Part shown: piece after piece, positions 1-4,932 of the stretch | How positions within the stretch are numbered: position 1 is the first letter of the stretch | Layout: each line of letters opens with the position of its first letter | NCBI GenBank assembly: GCA_002401565.1 | Contig: NVTL01000034.1 | Coordinates: 26,597-31,625 of the forward strand | Source of the DNA: Rhodospirillaceae bacterium | Lineage (GTDB): Bacteria; Pseudomonadota; Alphaproteobacteria; Rhodospirillales; Magnetovibrionaceae | DNA: 5,029 nt | Direction of reading: 5' to 3' | Notes under the pieces: model-generated | Told to the model about the DNA's origin: nothing | The model's database searches: none | Seen by the model: the letters and a program-made list of their open reading frames with translations, nothing else | Translations under genes and position numbers: made by a program

Positions 1-217
1 TTTTCAGATGCCATTCCCGGCTCATGGCGGCGTTGCGGGTGGGGTGGCGTTCGGCATAAAGCATTGCCCATGTCCGGCCTTTGGTAGACTTAGCACCGCG
101 TCCTGCATTGTGGGCTTTTAGGCGAGCCTCAAGATCGGTGGTCCAACCTACATACGTGCGTGGACCACCCTTGCCATCACTGCCAAGGATGTACACATAT
201 CCCCAAGAGTCTGTCAC
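1..217 (-). CDS. GIY-YIG domain nuclease-like protein (UPF0213/YhbQ type), 3' end outside window
   Basis: Seventy-two residues are visible from a GTG start at 217-215; the C-terminus runs off the left edge. The GIY-YIG signature is present: YVY at residues 7-9, YVG at 22-24, the catalytic-type Arg32 in LEARL, the GRGAKSTKGR segment at 39-48 typical of the UPF0213/YhbQ subfamily, and Glu68 in SREW, the usual metal-binding position. These small single-domain proteins are putative structure-specific DNA endonucleases; their cellular role is poorly defined. GTG is chosen because an in-frame TAA (223-221), the stop of the upstream zinc-ribbon gene, lies only two codons before it and no in-frame ATG precedes the domain. 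There is no convincing Shine-Dalgarno, so translation is probably coupled to the upstream gene, 3 nt away. The family call is firm and the substrate unknown. Confidence 0.9.
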   Translation of the reverse strand, partial: MTDSWGYVYILGSDGKGGPRTYVGWTTDLEARLKAHNAGRGAKSTKGRTWAMLYAERHPTRNAAMSREWHLK

Positions 218-220
218 GCC

Positions 221-415
221 TTAGTCGCCGACGGAACAGACCATGTCTTTGCCACAGCACAGTGGGGATTTGATCATGCCGTGACCGTTGGGGCATTTTG
301 ACACTTGCACGTCCGCGCCTTCAACCGTAATGGATCCGTTTTCCAACGGAGCATCACATTTTCCACACGTTGCATTGACACTCATGCCACAAACATCACA
401 TTCATAAGTCGGCAT
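221..415 (-). CDS. small zinc-ribbon protein, 64 aa, function unknown
   Basis: The protein begins MPTYECDVCGM. It has CxxC pairs at residues 6/9 and 17/20, then Cys41, His45, the pair Cys53-Cys54 and Cys60, a pattern expected of one or two structural zinc sites in a rubredoxin- or zinc-ribbon-like fold. It has no signal peptide and no membrane segment, so it is probably cytoplasmic. The ATG at 415-413 is preferred over one ten codons upstream because AAAAGGA sits about 8 nt before it and the CxxC domain starts immediately. Very similar small proteins of the form YECDVCGM...SKCP.GHG.IKSP.CCG are, as I recall, found in alphaproteobacteria as uncharacterised proteins. It ends 3 nt before the GIY-YIG gene, in the same frame, so the two are very likely cotranscribed. 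I do not assign a function. Confidence 0.82.
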   Translation of the reverse strand: MPTYECDVCGMSVNATCGKCDAPLENGSITVEGADVQVSKCPNGHGMIKSPLCCGKDMVCSVGD

Positions 416-515
416 TTTGAAAGTCCTTTTAAATCTTGATTGCATTCAATTTAGATATGGGGAGGTTCTTTTTAAATACTACTTAACAGTGACAAACGTT
501 AGCAAGCTTTCTTCT

Positions 516-707
516 TTACATGACGTGACGGATCATTTTTTCAAGAACAACACTGGCCGGAACAGCCACCAACGTGCCAATACCAACGGCGCTGACAATC
601 GCCGTAACCTGATCCATACCCATGGGGACAATAAGCGCAACAAGCATGAAAACACCCGCCAGGGTCGGGGCGACAATTACAAAAACCAAAAGACGTAAAC
701 CAAGCAT
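516..707 (-). CDS. small two-helix membrane protein, 63 aa
   Basis: Two hydrophobic stretches, about residues 4-26 and 32-54, are separated by a short Met/Asp-containing turn (PMGMDQ), followed by a basic tail (EKMIRHVM), consistent with a helical hairpin in the inner membrane. The ATG at 707-705 is preceded by a strong AAAGGAG 7 nt away, and a sigma70-like promoter lies about 50 bp further upstream. The N-terminal pattern LRLLVFVIVAPTLAG resembles small alphaproteobacterial proteins that often carry the transferred name 'CTP synthetase', with which they share no enzymatic domain; I treat that name as an annotation artefact. It lies 100 bp before the zinc-ribbon gene on the same strand, with no clear terminator between. 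The gene looks real; its function is unknown. Confidence 0.78.
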   Translation of the reverse strand: MLGLRLLVFVIVAPTLAGVFMLVALIVPMGMDQVTAIVSAVGIGTLVAVPASVVLEKMIRHVM

Positions 708-756
708 ATCGAGCTCCTTTTATTTATGAATTTATTATATGAATCGTTATACGAAA

Positions 757-784
757 ATAGTAGCAAACTCTAATGTTCTTGCAA
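757..784 (-). promoter_or_regulatory. sigma70-type promoter for the two-helix membrane protein gene
   Basis: Read on the minus strand, a -35 element TTGCAA (784-779) is followed after 16 bp by a -10 element TACTAT (762-757), placing the start of transcription near 750 and giving a leader of roughly 43 nt before the ATG at 707. The region around it is AT-rich. Position and spacing suit the downstream gene, whose ribosome binding site AAAGGAG is at about 715-721. This is a match by eye to the consensus. Confidence 0.5.
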
Positions 785-865
785 GGGAAATGATCTATTA
801 TTGTTCTAAATAAACTTGATGTAACAACCGACTTATTATCACCGTTTTGTTAAAATCCTACAAGA

Positions 866-890
866 TATTAAAAAGGGCGACTGCCCTTTA
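866..890 (-). terminator. probable intrinsic terminator for leftward transcription
   Basis: On the minus strand a perfect 7-bp stem AAAGGGC / GCCCTTT (889-883 and 878-872) with the 4-nt loop AGTC is followed by two further T residues, giving a run of five T. In the rightward direction the stem is followed by AACG, so leftward use is favoured. The gene it should serve would lie to the right, but that space now holds an IS3 remnant running in the opposite direction, so the terminator appears orphaned. It could be the end of the operon whose start is cut at 1169-1217. Confidence 0.55.
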
Positions 891-903
891 ACGTTAGATA
901 AGG

Positions 904-1125
904 TTTATTCAGCCCGGAAACCCACAACAAAATGCGTACGTTGAACGCTACAACCGCACCGTCAGGTACGACGGGTTGAACCAATATATTTTTACAACGA
1001 TTGAGGAGGTGCAAAACGTAGCAACCAAGTGGCTATGGACTTATACCAACGAAAGACCGAATATAGCGATCGGTGGGATAACGCCAAAACAAAAACTCGC
1101 CATGGTCATGACCATGGCAGCTTAA
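904..1125 (+). pseudogene. IS3-family transposase (OrfB, DDE integrase), C-terminal fragment
   Basis: Seventy-three codons encode the C-terminal end of the rve/DDE integrase core. The diagnostic segment FIQPGNPQQNAYVERYNRTV contains the catalytic Glu of the DDE triad (residue 14 of this fragment, in VERYN), and TNERPN with GGITPKQKLAM follows, the usual IS3-group ending. The two catalytic Asp residues and the helix-turn-helix OrfA are absent. The position normally occupied by Trp in the RYDWL motif is Gly here (RYDGL), consistent with decay. There is no usable start codon or ribosome binding site. The fragment cannot transpose by itself. Its last codons contain a perfect 20-bp palindrome (1099-1118), described separately. 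Confidence 0.9.
1099..1118. repeat. perfect 20-bp palindrome within the transposase tail
   Basis: The half GCCATGGTCA (1099-1108) is followed directly by its exact complement reading back (1109-1118), with no spacer. It encodes LAMVMTMA at the end of the transposase fragment, where related elements usually end in a shorter LAMAA-like sequence, so a small internal duplication of ATG-containing sequence may have created it. No function is assigned. Confidence 0.7.
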
Positions 1126-1168
1126 TAGGTTCTACTCATACCGCCCCTTAATTATGGGGGTATTACCA

Positions 1169-1217
1169 GAACAGCGGCCCCGAAGGCGGAAAAAAGACCA
1201 TGTTGTCTCCTCTTCAT
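1169..1217 (-). pseudogene. 5' end of a gene cut by the IS3 element; possibly an RND outer-membrane factor
   Basis: Only the first codons survive before the IS terminus. From the ATG at 1217-1215 the frame reads MKRRQHGLFSAFGAAV, a basic start followed by a hydrophobic run, as in a signal peptide; AGG lies 8 nt upstream. An alternative start, the ATG at 1201-1199, has a better Shine-Dalgarno (GAGGAG, 5 nt away) but gives MVFFPPSGPLF, which looks less like a protein beginning. The first reading is preferred weakly. It follows the histidine-rich/HupE/anchor module in the same direction. In related neighbourhoods, from general knowledge, a TolC-type outer-membrane factor of a metal RND pump comes next, which would fit a signal peptide. 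That identity is inference; too little remains to prove it. Confidence 0.4.
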
Positions 1218-1240
1218 GATTGTGACCTAAACGGGTGTTG

Positions 1241-1272
1241 ACGTCGAGACAACACTAATGTTGTCTCGACGT
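1241..1272. repeat. 14-bp perfect inverted repeat with 4-nt loop
   Basis: ACGTCGAGACAACA (1241-1254) and its exact reverse complement (1259-1272) flank the loop CTAA. It lies between the stop of the 53-residue gene (1314) and the truncated gene start (1217 or 1201). No T run follows on either strand, so it is not a standard intrinsic terminator; it could be a processing or stabilising hairpin in the leftward transcript, a protein-binding dyad, or an old element end. Part of its sequence, ATGTTGTCTC (1258-1267), recurs as a direct repeat at 1200-1209. Confidence 0.75.
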
Positions 1273-1313
1273 TGGGTAGAGCAATAATTGTGCCCTATTG
1301 GTGTCCGCATAAT

Positions 1314-1475
1314 TTACCAGTGCATATGACCATGATCACCCGCAACAGGATCGGCTGCTCCTTTTGGGCCCACAATGCCTGTTACGACGAATGCAAAAAT
1401 AGCCGTAATAAAAACGATGCTGAACACACCCATAAGAACTTTAGGTATAGGTTTGTTTTGTGATGGTTTATTCAT
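1314..1475 (-). CDS. 53-aa single-pass membrane protein with histidine-rich C-terminus
   Basis: This small gene encodes a short basic N-terminus (MNKPSQNKPIPK), one hydrophobic helix at about residues 14-35 (LMGVFSIVFITAIFAFVVTGIV), a GPKGAADP linker and a tail DHGHMHW that could bind metal with three His, one Met and one Asp. The positive-inside rule puts the histidine tail in the periplasm. The ATG at 1475-1473 lies 11 nt after the stop of the transmembrane anchor gene and has AGAGAG about 7 nt upstream, so it should be translated from the same messenger. The size, spacing, membrane design and histidine tail together make it a credible gene rather than chance. A role in handling the metal served by this operon is inferred; I do not recognise a named family. 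Confidence 0.72.
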   Translation of the reverse strand: MNKPSQNKPIPKVLMGVFSIVFITAIFAFVVTGIVGPKGAADPVAGDHGHMHW

Positions 1476-1486
1476 GTAAATTCTCT

Positions 1487-2140
1487 CTATTTCATATGCT
1501 TGATGTCGGTGTATTCACCAGTGGTTTGTAGGGTGACGGTGATGATTTGAGATGTTCTGTTTCTCCAAAACCAACCATGGGAACCGTCAAAAGCAGCCTC
1601 AATTTCACCCTCTTTCGTTTGCTCAGAGCCTTTGCTGTAATTGTGGTAATTGATCTTTAATTTCTGAGAATCCCCATGCACGTCAAAGTTTGCCTTGCCT
1701 TGATCGGTCCACCATTTGTACTGCACCTTTTTACCCTTGCTCAGGCCGACTTTGATTTCGGCACCTTCATTTGGGGCCAATGTGATCTGCATTTGGTGAT
1801 TTAAGATTGCAGGACTGCTCACCGGAACTGGCTTCGGCACTACAATTTTTGCGGCCACAGATACAACTTGGGGCTTGGCGATTGCAGGAGAAGCCTCGGG
1901 CTTGGCAACGGCACTCTGCAGTCGATCTGTAGCCGCCTCTTCGGCCAGTGAGACCTTGATCTCACCCATTTTTTTCAACCCAATTGTTTCACCAAAGCCT
2001 GTCGGATCAATACCGTACTCAGCCGGCATGACAATCGTTACAAGTATAAAGCCAGCCGCAGCTACAGCCATAAAAGTAGACTTAATCAATTGTTGTGTTG
2101 AAGGAACGTCCTGGTCATCTGGAATGTTGATATTTTTCAT
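1487..2140 (-). CDS. 'transmembrane anchor protein' of metal-resistance clusters, 217 aa
   Basis: The layout is a short cytoplasmic N-terminus (residues 1-20, MKNINIPDDQDVPSTQQLIK), a membrane helix (about 22-42, ending MPAEYGIDPTG), an acidic/alanine stretch, a Pro/Ala/Val-rich linker (about 75-110, KP and VP repeats), and a periplasmic C-terminal domain with LAPNEGAEIKVGL, VQYKWWTDQG, FDVHGDS and FDGSHGWFWRN. This pattern matches proteins annotated as 'transmembrane anchor protein', which are known next to HupE/UreJ and heavy-metal RND efflux genes; their biochemical role is undescribed. The ATG at 2140-2138 has CGGAAAA upstream and lies 27 bp after the HupE stop; the 53-residue gene follows 11 nt later, indicating one operon. 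The linker suggests that the C-terminal domain reaches across the periplasm. The family call is good, the function inferred. Confidence 0.88.
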   Translation of the reverse strand: MKNINIPDDQDVPSTQQLIKSTFMAVAAAGFILVTIVMPAEYGIDPTGFGETIGLKKMGEIKVSLAEEAATDRLQSAVAKPEASPAIAKPQVVSVAAKIVVPKPVPVSSPAILNHQMQITLAPNEGAEIKVGLSKGKKVQYKWWTDQGKANFDVHGDSQKLKINYHNYSKGSEQTKEGEIEAAFDGSHGWFWRNRTSQIITVTLQTTGEYTDIKHMK

Positions 2141-2167
2141 AAGTTTTCCGTTCTCGATTTAATTTGG

Positions 2168-2893
2168 TTAAGCGACAAAATAGCCCGTGATCTGGTATCC
2201 CATAAGAAGGAAACCCAACATCATCATGGCGACATTTGCGGTGTATGCATGGTGCAGAAAGCTGGTTGATTTTCGCCAATACGAAATGGCAATAAGAATA
2301 CCAACCAGAGCAAGGATTTGCCCTATCTCGACACCAATGTTGAAGAAGATCAGGTTTTGCACAAGCCCGTCAGCGGGAAGCTCGTAGTCGAGAATTTTGG
2401 TTGCAAGACCAAAGCCGTGAAACAAGCCGAATATAAAGGTGGCAACTTTCGTGTTGGGCTCAAACCCAAACCAACGCTGAAAGGCCCCTATATTATCAAG
2501 CGCTTTGTACACGACGGAAAAACCGATAATCGCATCAATGACATATGAGTTGATACTGATTTCCAGCAAGACACCGGACAAAAGCGTAATCACATGACCG
2601 ACCGCAAACAACGTCACATAAATGGCAACCGCTTTTAAACGGTATAAGAAGAAGATGACGCCGAACAAAAACAGTAAGTGATCGTATCCCGTCATCATGT
2701 GCTTAGCACCAAGGTAGGTGAACGGAATGGGCAAGACGCCCGTGGTTTCTTGGATGTAACCTTTATCTCCTTCAGTTACGCCATGCGCAAGGGCGTCAAG
2801 ACTGATTCCGAAGGTCGCGAGTAAAACAATTGCAAAACTTATATAAACGACAAGGCGTTCGTGATTTGCAAAAAGTTGGATAAATTTCTTCAT
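2168..2893 (-). CDS. HupE/UreJ family membrane protein, 241 aa
   Basis: After a signal-type hydrophobic segment (about residues 14-33) ending LDALAHG, with a likely cleavage just before the His, come the family hallmarks: GAKHMMTGYDHLLFLFGVI, GHVITLLSG, FIFGLFHGFGLA and FFNIGVEIGQ, spread over about six membrane helices. The conserved His and Asp residues in these motifs are thought to bind or move metal; HupE and UreJ proteins serve nickel supply for hydrogenase and urease, but this version sits among metal-resistance-like genes, not hydrogenase genes. An ATG 30 codons upstream opens the same frame, but the start at 2893-2891 is chosen because GGAG lies 9 nt before it and the upstream codons do not look like protein. 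Size is as expected for the HupE/UreJ_2 group. Transported metal, Ni, Co, Zn or Cu, cannot be decided. Confidence 0.92.
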   Translation of the reverse strand: MKKFIQLFANHERLVVYISFAIVLLATFGISLDALAHGVTEGDKGYIQETTGVLPIPFTYLGAKHMMTGYDHLLFLFGVIFFLYRLKAVAIYVTLFAVGHVITLLSGVLLEISINSYVIDAIIGFSVVYKALDNIGAFQRWFGFEPNTKVATFIFGLFHGFGLATKILDYELPADGLVQNLIFFNIGVEIGQILALVGILIAISYWRKSTSFLHHAYTANVAMMMLGFLLMGYQITGYFVA

Positions 2894-2914
2894 GAATGAA
2901 GACTCCATTTGTGT

Positions 2915-2926
2915 CAAAATATTTTG
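2915..2926. repeat. 12-bp AT-rich palindrome upstream of the HupE gene
   Basis: CAAAATATTTTG is a perfect palindrome 22 bp before the HupE start, in the 112-bp gap after the histidine-rich gene. It may be a weak regulator site or chance in AT-rich sequence. No promoter elements with good spacing were seen in the gap, and no T-tailed hairpin, so the gap probably lies within the operon transcript. Confidence 0.35.
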
Positions 2927-3005
2927 AGAATCAATGTGGAGCGCGCAGAAGATCACGGGCCGCAGATTGCGACCATGACACATTAAGGCACTCTAGATTT
3001 AAGGT

Positions 3006-3461
3006 CTAAATCCGAAAGCGCTGCGTATAGAGGTATACAGAAGTGTGACTTGGTCGAAATACTTGCCCCGTCGGCGGTGCTCGATTTCGAAGAGAGGTTT
3101 GTTCGTAACCTTGTTGAGGCGTAACGTAAGAAGCCCAATAGGAGTCACTATCCTGCATAGGCTTTGTAGATATTGCCGAAACCATCTGTTTCGAGCTTGC
3201 CAAGTCAATCAGGAAATACTCGTCGAAATACGTAACCACACTAACGTCGATATTGTGATGTGTGGTCGATTGTGCATCTTCAACAAAACGCTTCTGCAGA
3301 TGTTCATCCGCATGGTCATGCGTTGCACCAGAATATAAATTGGCCTCTATGTGGCTAATGCTTTGGTTATGCAAAGCATGCGTGACCCCATGCGGCATCC
3401 ATGGCAACGTCATGGGCAACGCCAGAAGCACAATAATAAGTGAGGAAAGGAGCCTATTCAT
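3006..3461 (-). CDS. secreted histidine-rich protein, first gene of the metal module, 151 aa
   Basis: The chosen start (3461-3459, MNRLLSSL) gives a signal peptide: basic MNR, hydrophobic core LLSSLIIVLLALPMTLPW to about residue 22. The mature part holds ten histidines, including HALH, THDHADEH and THH, a plausible periplasmic metal-binding region, then an aromatic/acidic segment (VVTYFDEYFLIDLAS) and a C-terminus with RAPPTG and YLYTQRFRI that looks conserved rather than random. AGGG lies about 9 nt upstream; an alternative start twelve codons earlier would bury the signal peptide. I know similar unnamed proteins in front of HupE-type and RND efflux genes but cannot name the family with certainty. 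A role as a metal sensor, buffer or chaperone in the periplasm is inferred from the histidines and the neighbours. It heads the leftward operon from the intergenic region at 3462-3637. Confidence 0.76.
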   Translation of the reverse strand: MNRLLSSLIIVLLALPMTLPWMPHGVTHALHNQSISHIEANLYSGATHDHADEHLQKRFVEDAQSTTHHNIDVSVVTYFDEYFLIDLASSKQMVSAISTKPMQDSDSYWASYVTPQQGYEQTSLRNRAPPTGQVFRPSHTSVYLYTQRFRI

Positions 3462-3472
3462 TTTCAGAACCC

Positions 3473-3550
3473 TAATGTCAGGCCTACAGATAGTCAAGGC
3501 AAATAATGTCTGGATAGAGGCATTGTTTTATAGGATTTTCGACATTATTT
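3473..3550. promoter_or_regulatory. candidate operator: inverted repeat with an additional half-site
   Basis: AAATAATGTC (3501-3510) and its exact reverse complement GACATTATTT (3541-3550) are separated by 30 bp; a third copy of the core TAATGTC lies at 3473-3479. On the minus strand a TATAAA-like -10 candidate (3532-3527) falls between the two arms, though with no good -35 at the usual distance, as expected if an activator is needed or the promoter is bent. A TTGACT (3497-3492) nearby has no matching -10. The region, 3462-3637, separates the leftward metal module from the rightward recombinase. Which regulator binds is unknown; no regulator gene is present in the window. Confidence 0.4.
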
Positions 3551-3637
3551 CGGACGACACAGTAACAATTTCAATCCTTTTCAGATTAAATAATTATACG
3601 CACTTGGAATAATTCGAACGGGGCGTATTGTTTCCCG

Positions 3638-4932
3638 ATGAAACCTATTCTCCAAATATACACTCGTGTCTCAACGTTGGTTCAGGCCGAGAAAGGCACC
3701 TCACTTCAAACACAGAAGGATTTGGGCAAGAAGAAAGCTCATGATCTTGGATTTGATTTTAAAATATGGGATGAGGGTGGCAAAAGCTCTAAACATGAGG
3801 ACCTTGCCAACAGACCTGAGCTGACACGGCTTTTATTGGATGTTGAGGATGGTCGTGTCCAACACCTGTGGGTTTAACCGACTTTCAAGAAACGACATTG
3901 CACAGCAAACGATCAAGATTTCTCTGCAGAAAAATAATGTCAAACTTTACACCAAAGATGGCGAGTTCGATCTAAACAATCCACATGACCAGTTTATGAA
4001 GACCGTTTTCGACGCTATGTCTCAGTTTGATAATGCTCAGCGAACGGAACGTAGTCGTCTTGGCAAACTGAATAAAATCCGATCAGGCTCTTGGATGGGT
4101 GGGCCACCCCCCTATGGCTATAAAATTGAAGATAAGATGTTGGTCGAGAACGCCTTAGAAAGCCAATGGATTAAGAAAATTTACCAGTGGTATGCCAAGG
4201 GGGAGCCCACACAGTTCATTAAAAGCCAGCTTGATTCCAATGGTGTGCAACCCCGTCGTGCCAAGGGCCTATGGACTTTAGGTTCTCTTCAGAAAATTCT
4301 CAAAAACACTCATTTTCTTGGCTATTACACGTACACAGATAAGAAGGCTGGAGAAACGATTGAGTGTTCCTGTCCAGCTTTTCTGGATCAACGCCTTTGG
4401 AATGCCGCACAAGATCGACGAGAGAAAATCATTGAACGTAAAGGTCAAAACAATCGCACCAAGCGTTTCTACCTGTTGAGGGACTTTATGTATTGCGGTC
4501 ATTGTGGAACCCCCCATGGGTGGTCGCATTAAAGAATCAAAAAACGAGCGTTTGTATTATTGCCCTAATAAGGAACGCTCATGGGTCAACGCGCCTCCAA
4601 AATATGACGAGAAATGGGATCGGAAAAAAGGGTGCCAAATGAAGCGATCCCTCAACATCCCCAGAACAGACGCACTGGTCTGGTCAAATATTATGACCGT
4701 GTTGCAAGATTCCGATTACTTAAAGCAAAAGGCTTATCTTGCCATTGGGGGAGATAAGGATATCAAGGAAGAGCAAGCCAAAGAAATGAAGCTCCAGAAA
4801 AAGCTGAAGACCAAACTTCAGTCCATCGAGGAGACCCTTGCTCAAATCACCACGAACCGATTGCTCCAAGATGTTGACGAGAAAACGTATCTAAAGACTC
4901 AGGAGAATCTCCATACGGCAAAAGCTGATGTC
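3638..4932 (+). pseudogene. large serine recombinase, two frameshifts and truncated by an IS
   Basis: Three frames must be joined to read the protein. Frame one (3638 to about 3875) starts MKPILQIYTRVST, with the nucleophile Ser12 and Arg10 of the resolvase fold, and ends in HLWV followed by TAA. Frame two (about 3877-4515) carries RLSRNDIAQQ, the E-helix region QFDNAQRTERSRLGK, then the Recombinase domain (GGPPPYGYK to NTHFLGYYTY). Frame three (about 4516-4932) completes a zinc ribbon (CGHC...YYC...GC) and a coiled-coil (EEQAKEMKLQKKLK). The order, resolvase domain, recombinase domain, zinc ribbon and coiled coil, is that of phage- or transposon-type large serine integrases. The final TGA (4933-4935) comes from the inserted IS, so the real C-terminus is lost. 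No Shine-Dalgarno is visible before the ATG at 3638. It is almost certainly inactive. It may once have mobilised this island, which is inference. Confidence 0.92.

Larger units (their letters stand above)
898..1168 (+). mobile_element. IS3-family insertion sequence remnant, right end only
   Basis: The stretch holds the last part of an IS3-family transposase, then its right terminus. After the stop codon, the sequence TACC-CCC...GGGGGTA (1139-1162) forms an imperfect subterminal inverted repeat, and the element appears to end in TATTACCA at 1168, matching the TG...CA ends typical of the family (left end would read TGGTAATACC). The left end, orfA and most of orfB are missing: homology begins near 898, where an in-frame TAG (895-897) precedes it. 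Because the left end is gone, no target-site duplication can be checked. At 1168 it interrupts a minus-strand gene start. The left boundary abuts a terminator-like hairpin, suggesting that a deletion removed the rest of the IS and neighbouring DNA. Confidence 0.85.

Noticed and set aside
1174..1196. Terminator-like GC-rich segment with an A run
   Set aside because: The GCC/GGC pairing is only about three base pairs and the T run on the minus strand comes before, not after, the stem; it fits better as coding sequence of the cut gene.
1272..1463. 63-codon plus-strand open frame
   Set aside because: It is antisense to the 53-residue membrane protein gene, has no ribosome binding site and gives no recognisable protein.
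1875..2548. Plus-strand open frames opposite the anchor and HupE genes
   Set aside because: Both minus-strand genes are clear family members; the plus-strand translations show no domain, signal or start context.
2894..2983. Thirty-codon N-terminal extension of the HupE protein
   Set aside because: The extension has no Shine-Dalgarno, reads as intergenic sequence, and would bury the signal-type segment; GGAG marks the start at 2893.
3045..3612. Plus-strand open frames opposite the histidine-rich gene and into the intergenic region
   Set aside because: Cysteine-rich, patternless translations with no ribosome binding site, antisense to a gene with a clear signal peptide.
3868..3885. Programmed +1 frameshift like that of release factor 2
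   Set aside because: There is no upstream Shine-Dalgarno-like stimulator, the motif residues themselves are missing, and two more lesions follow in the same gene.
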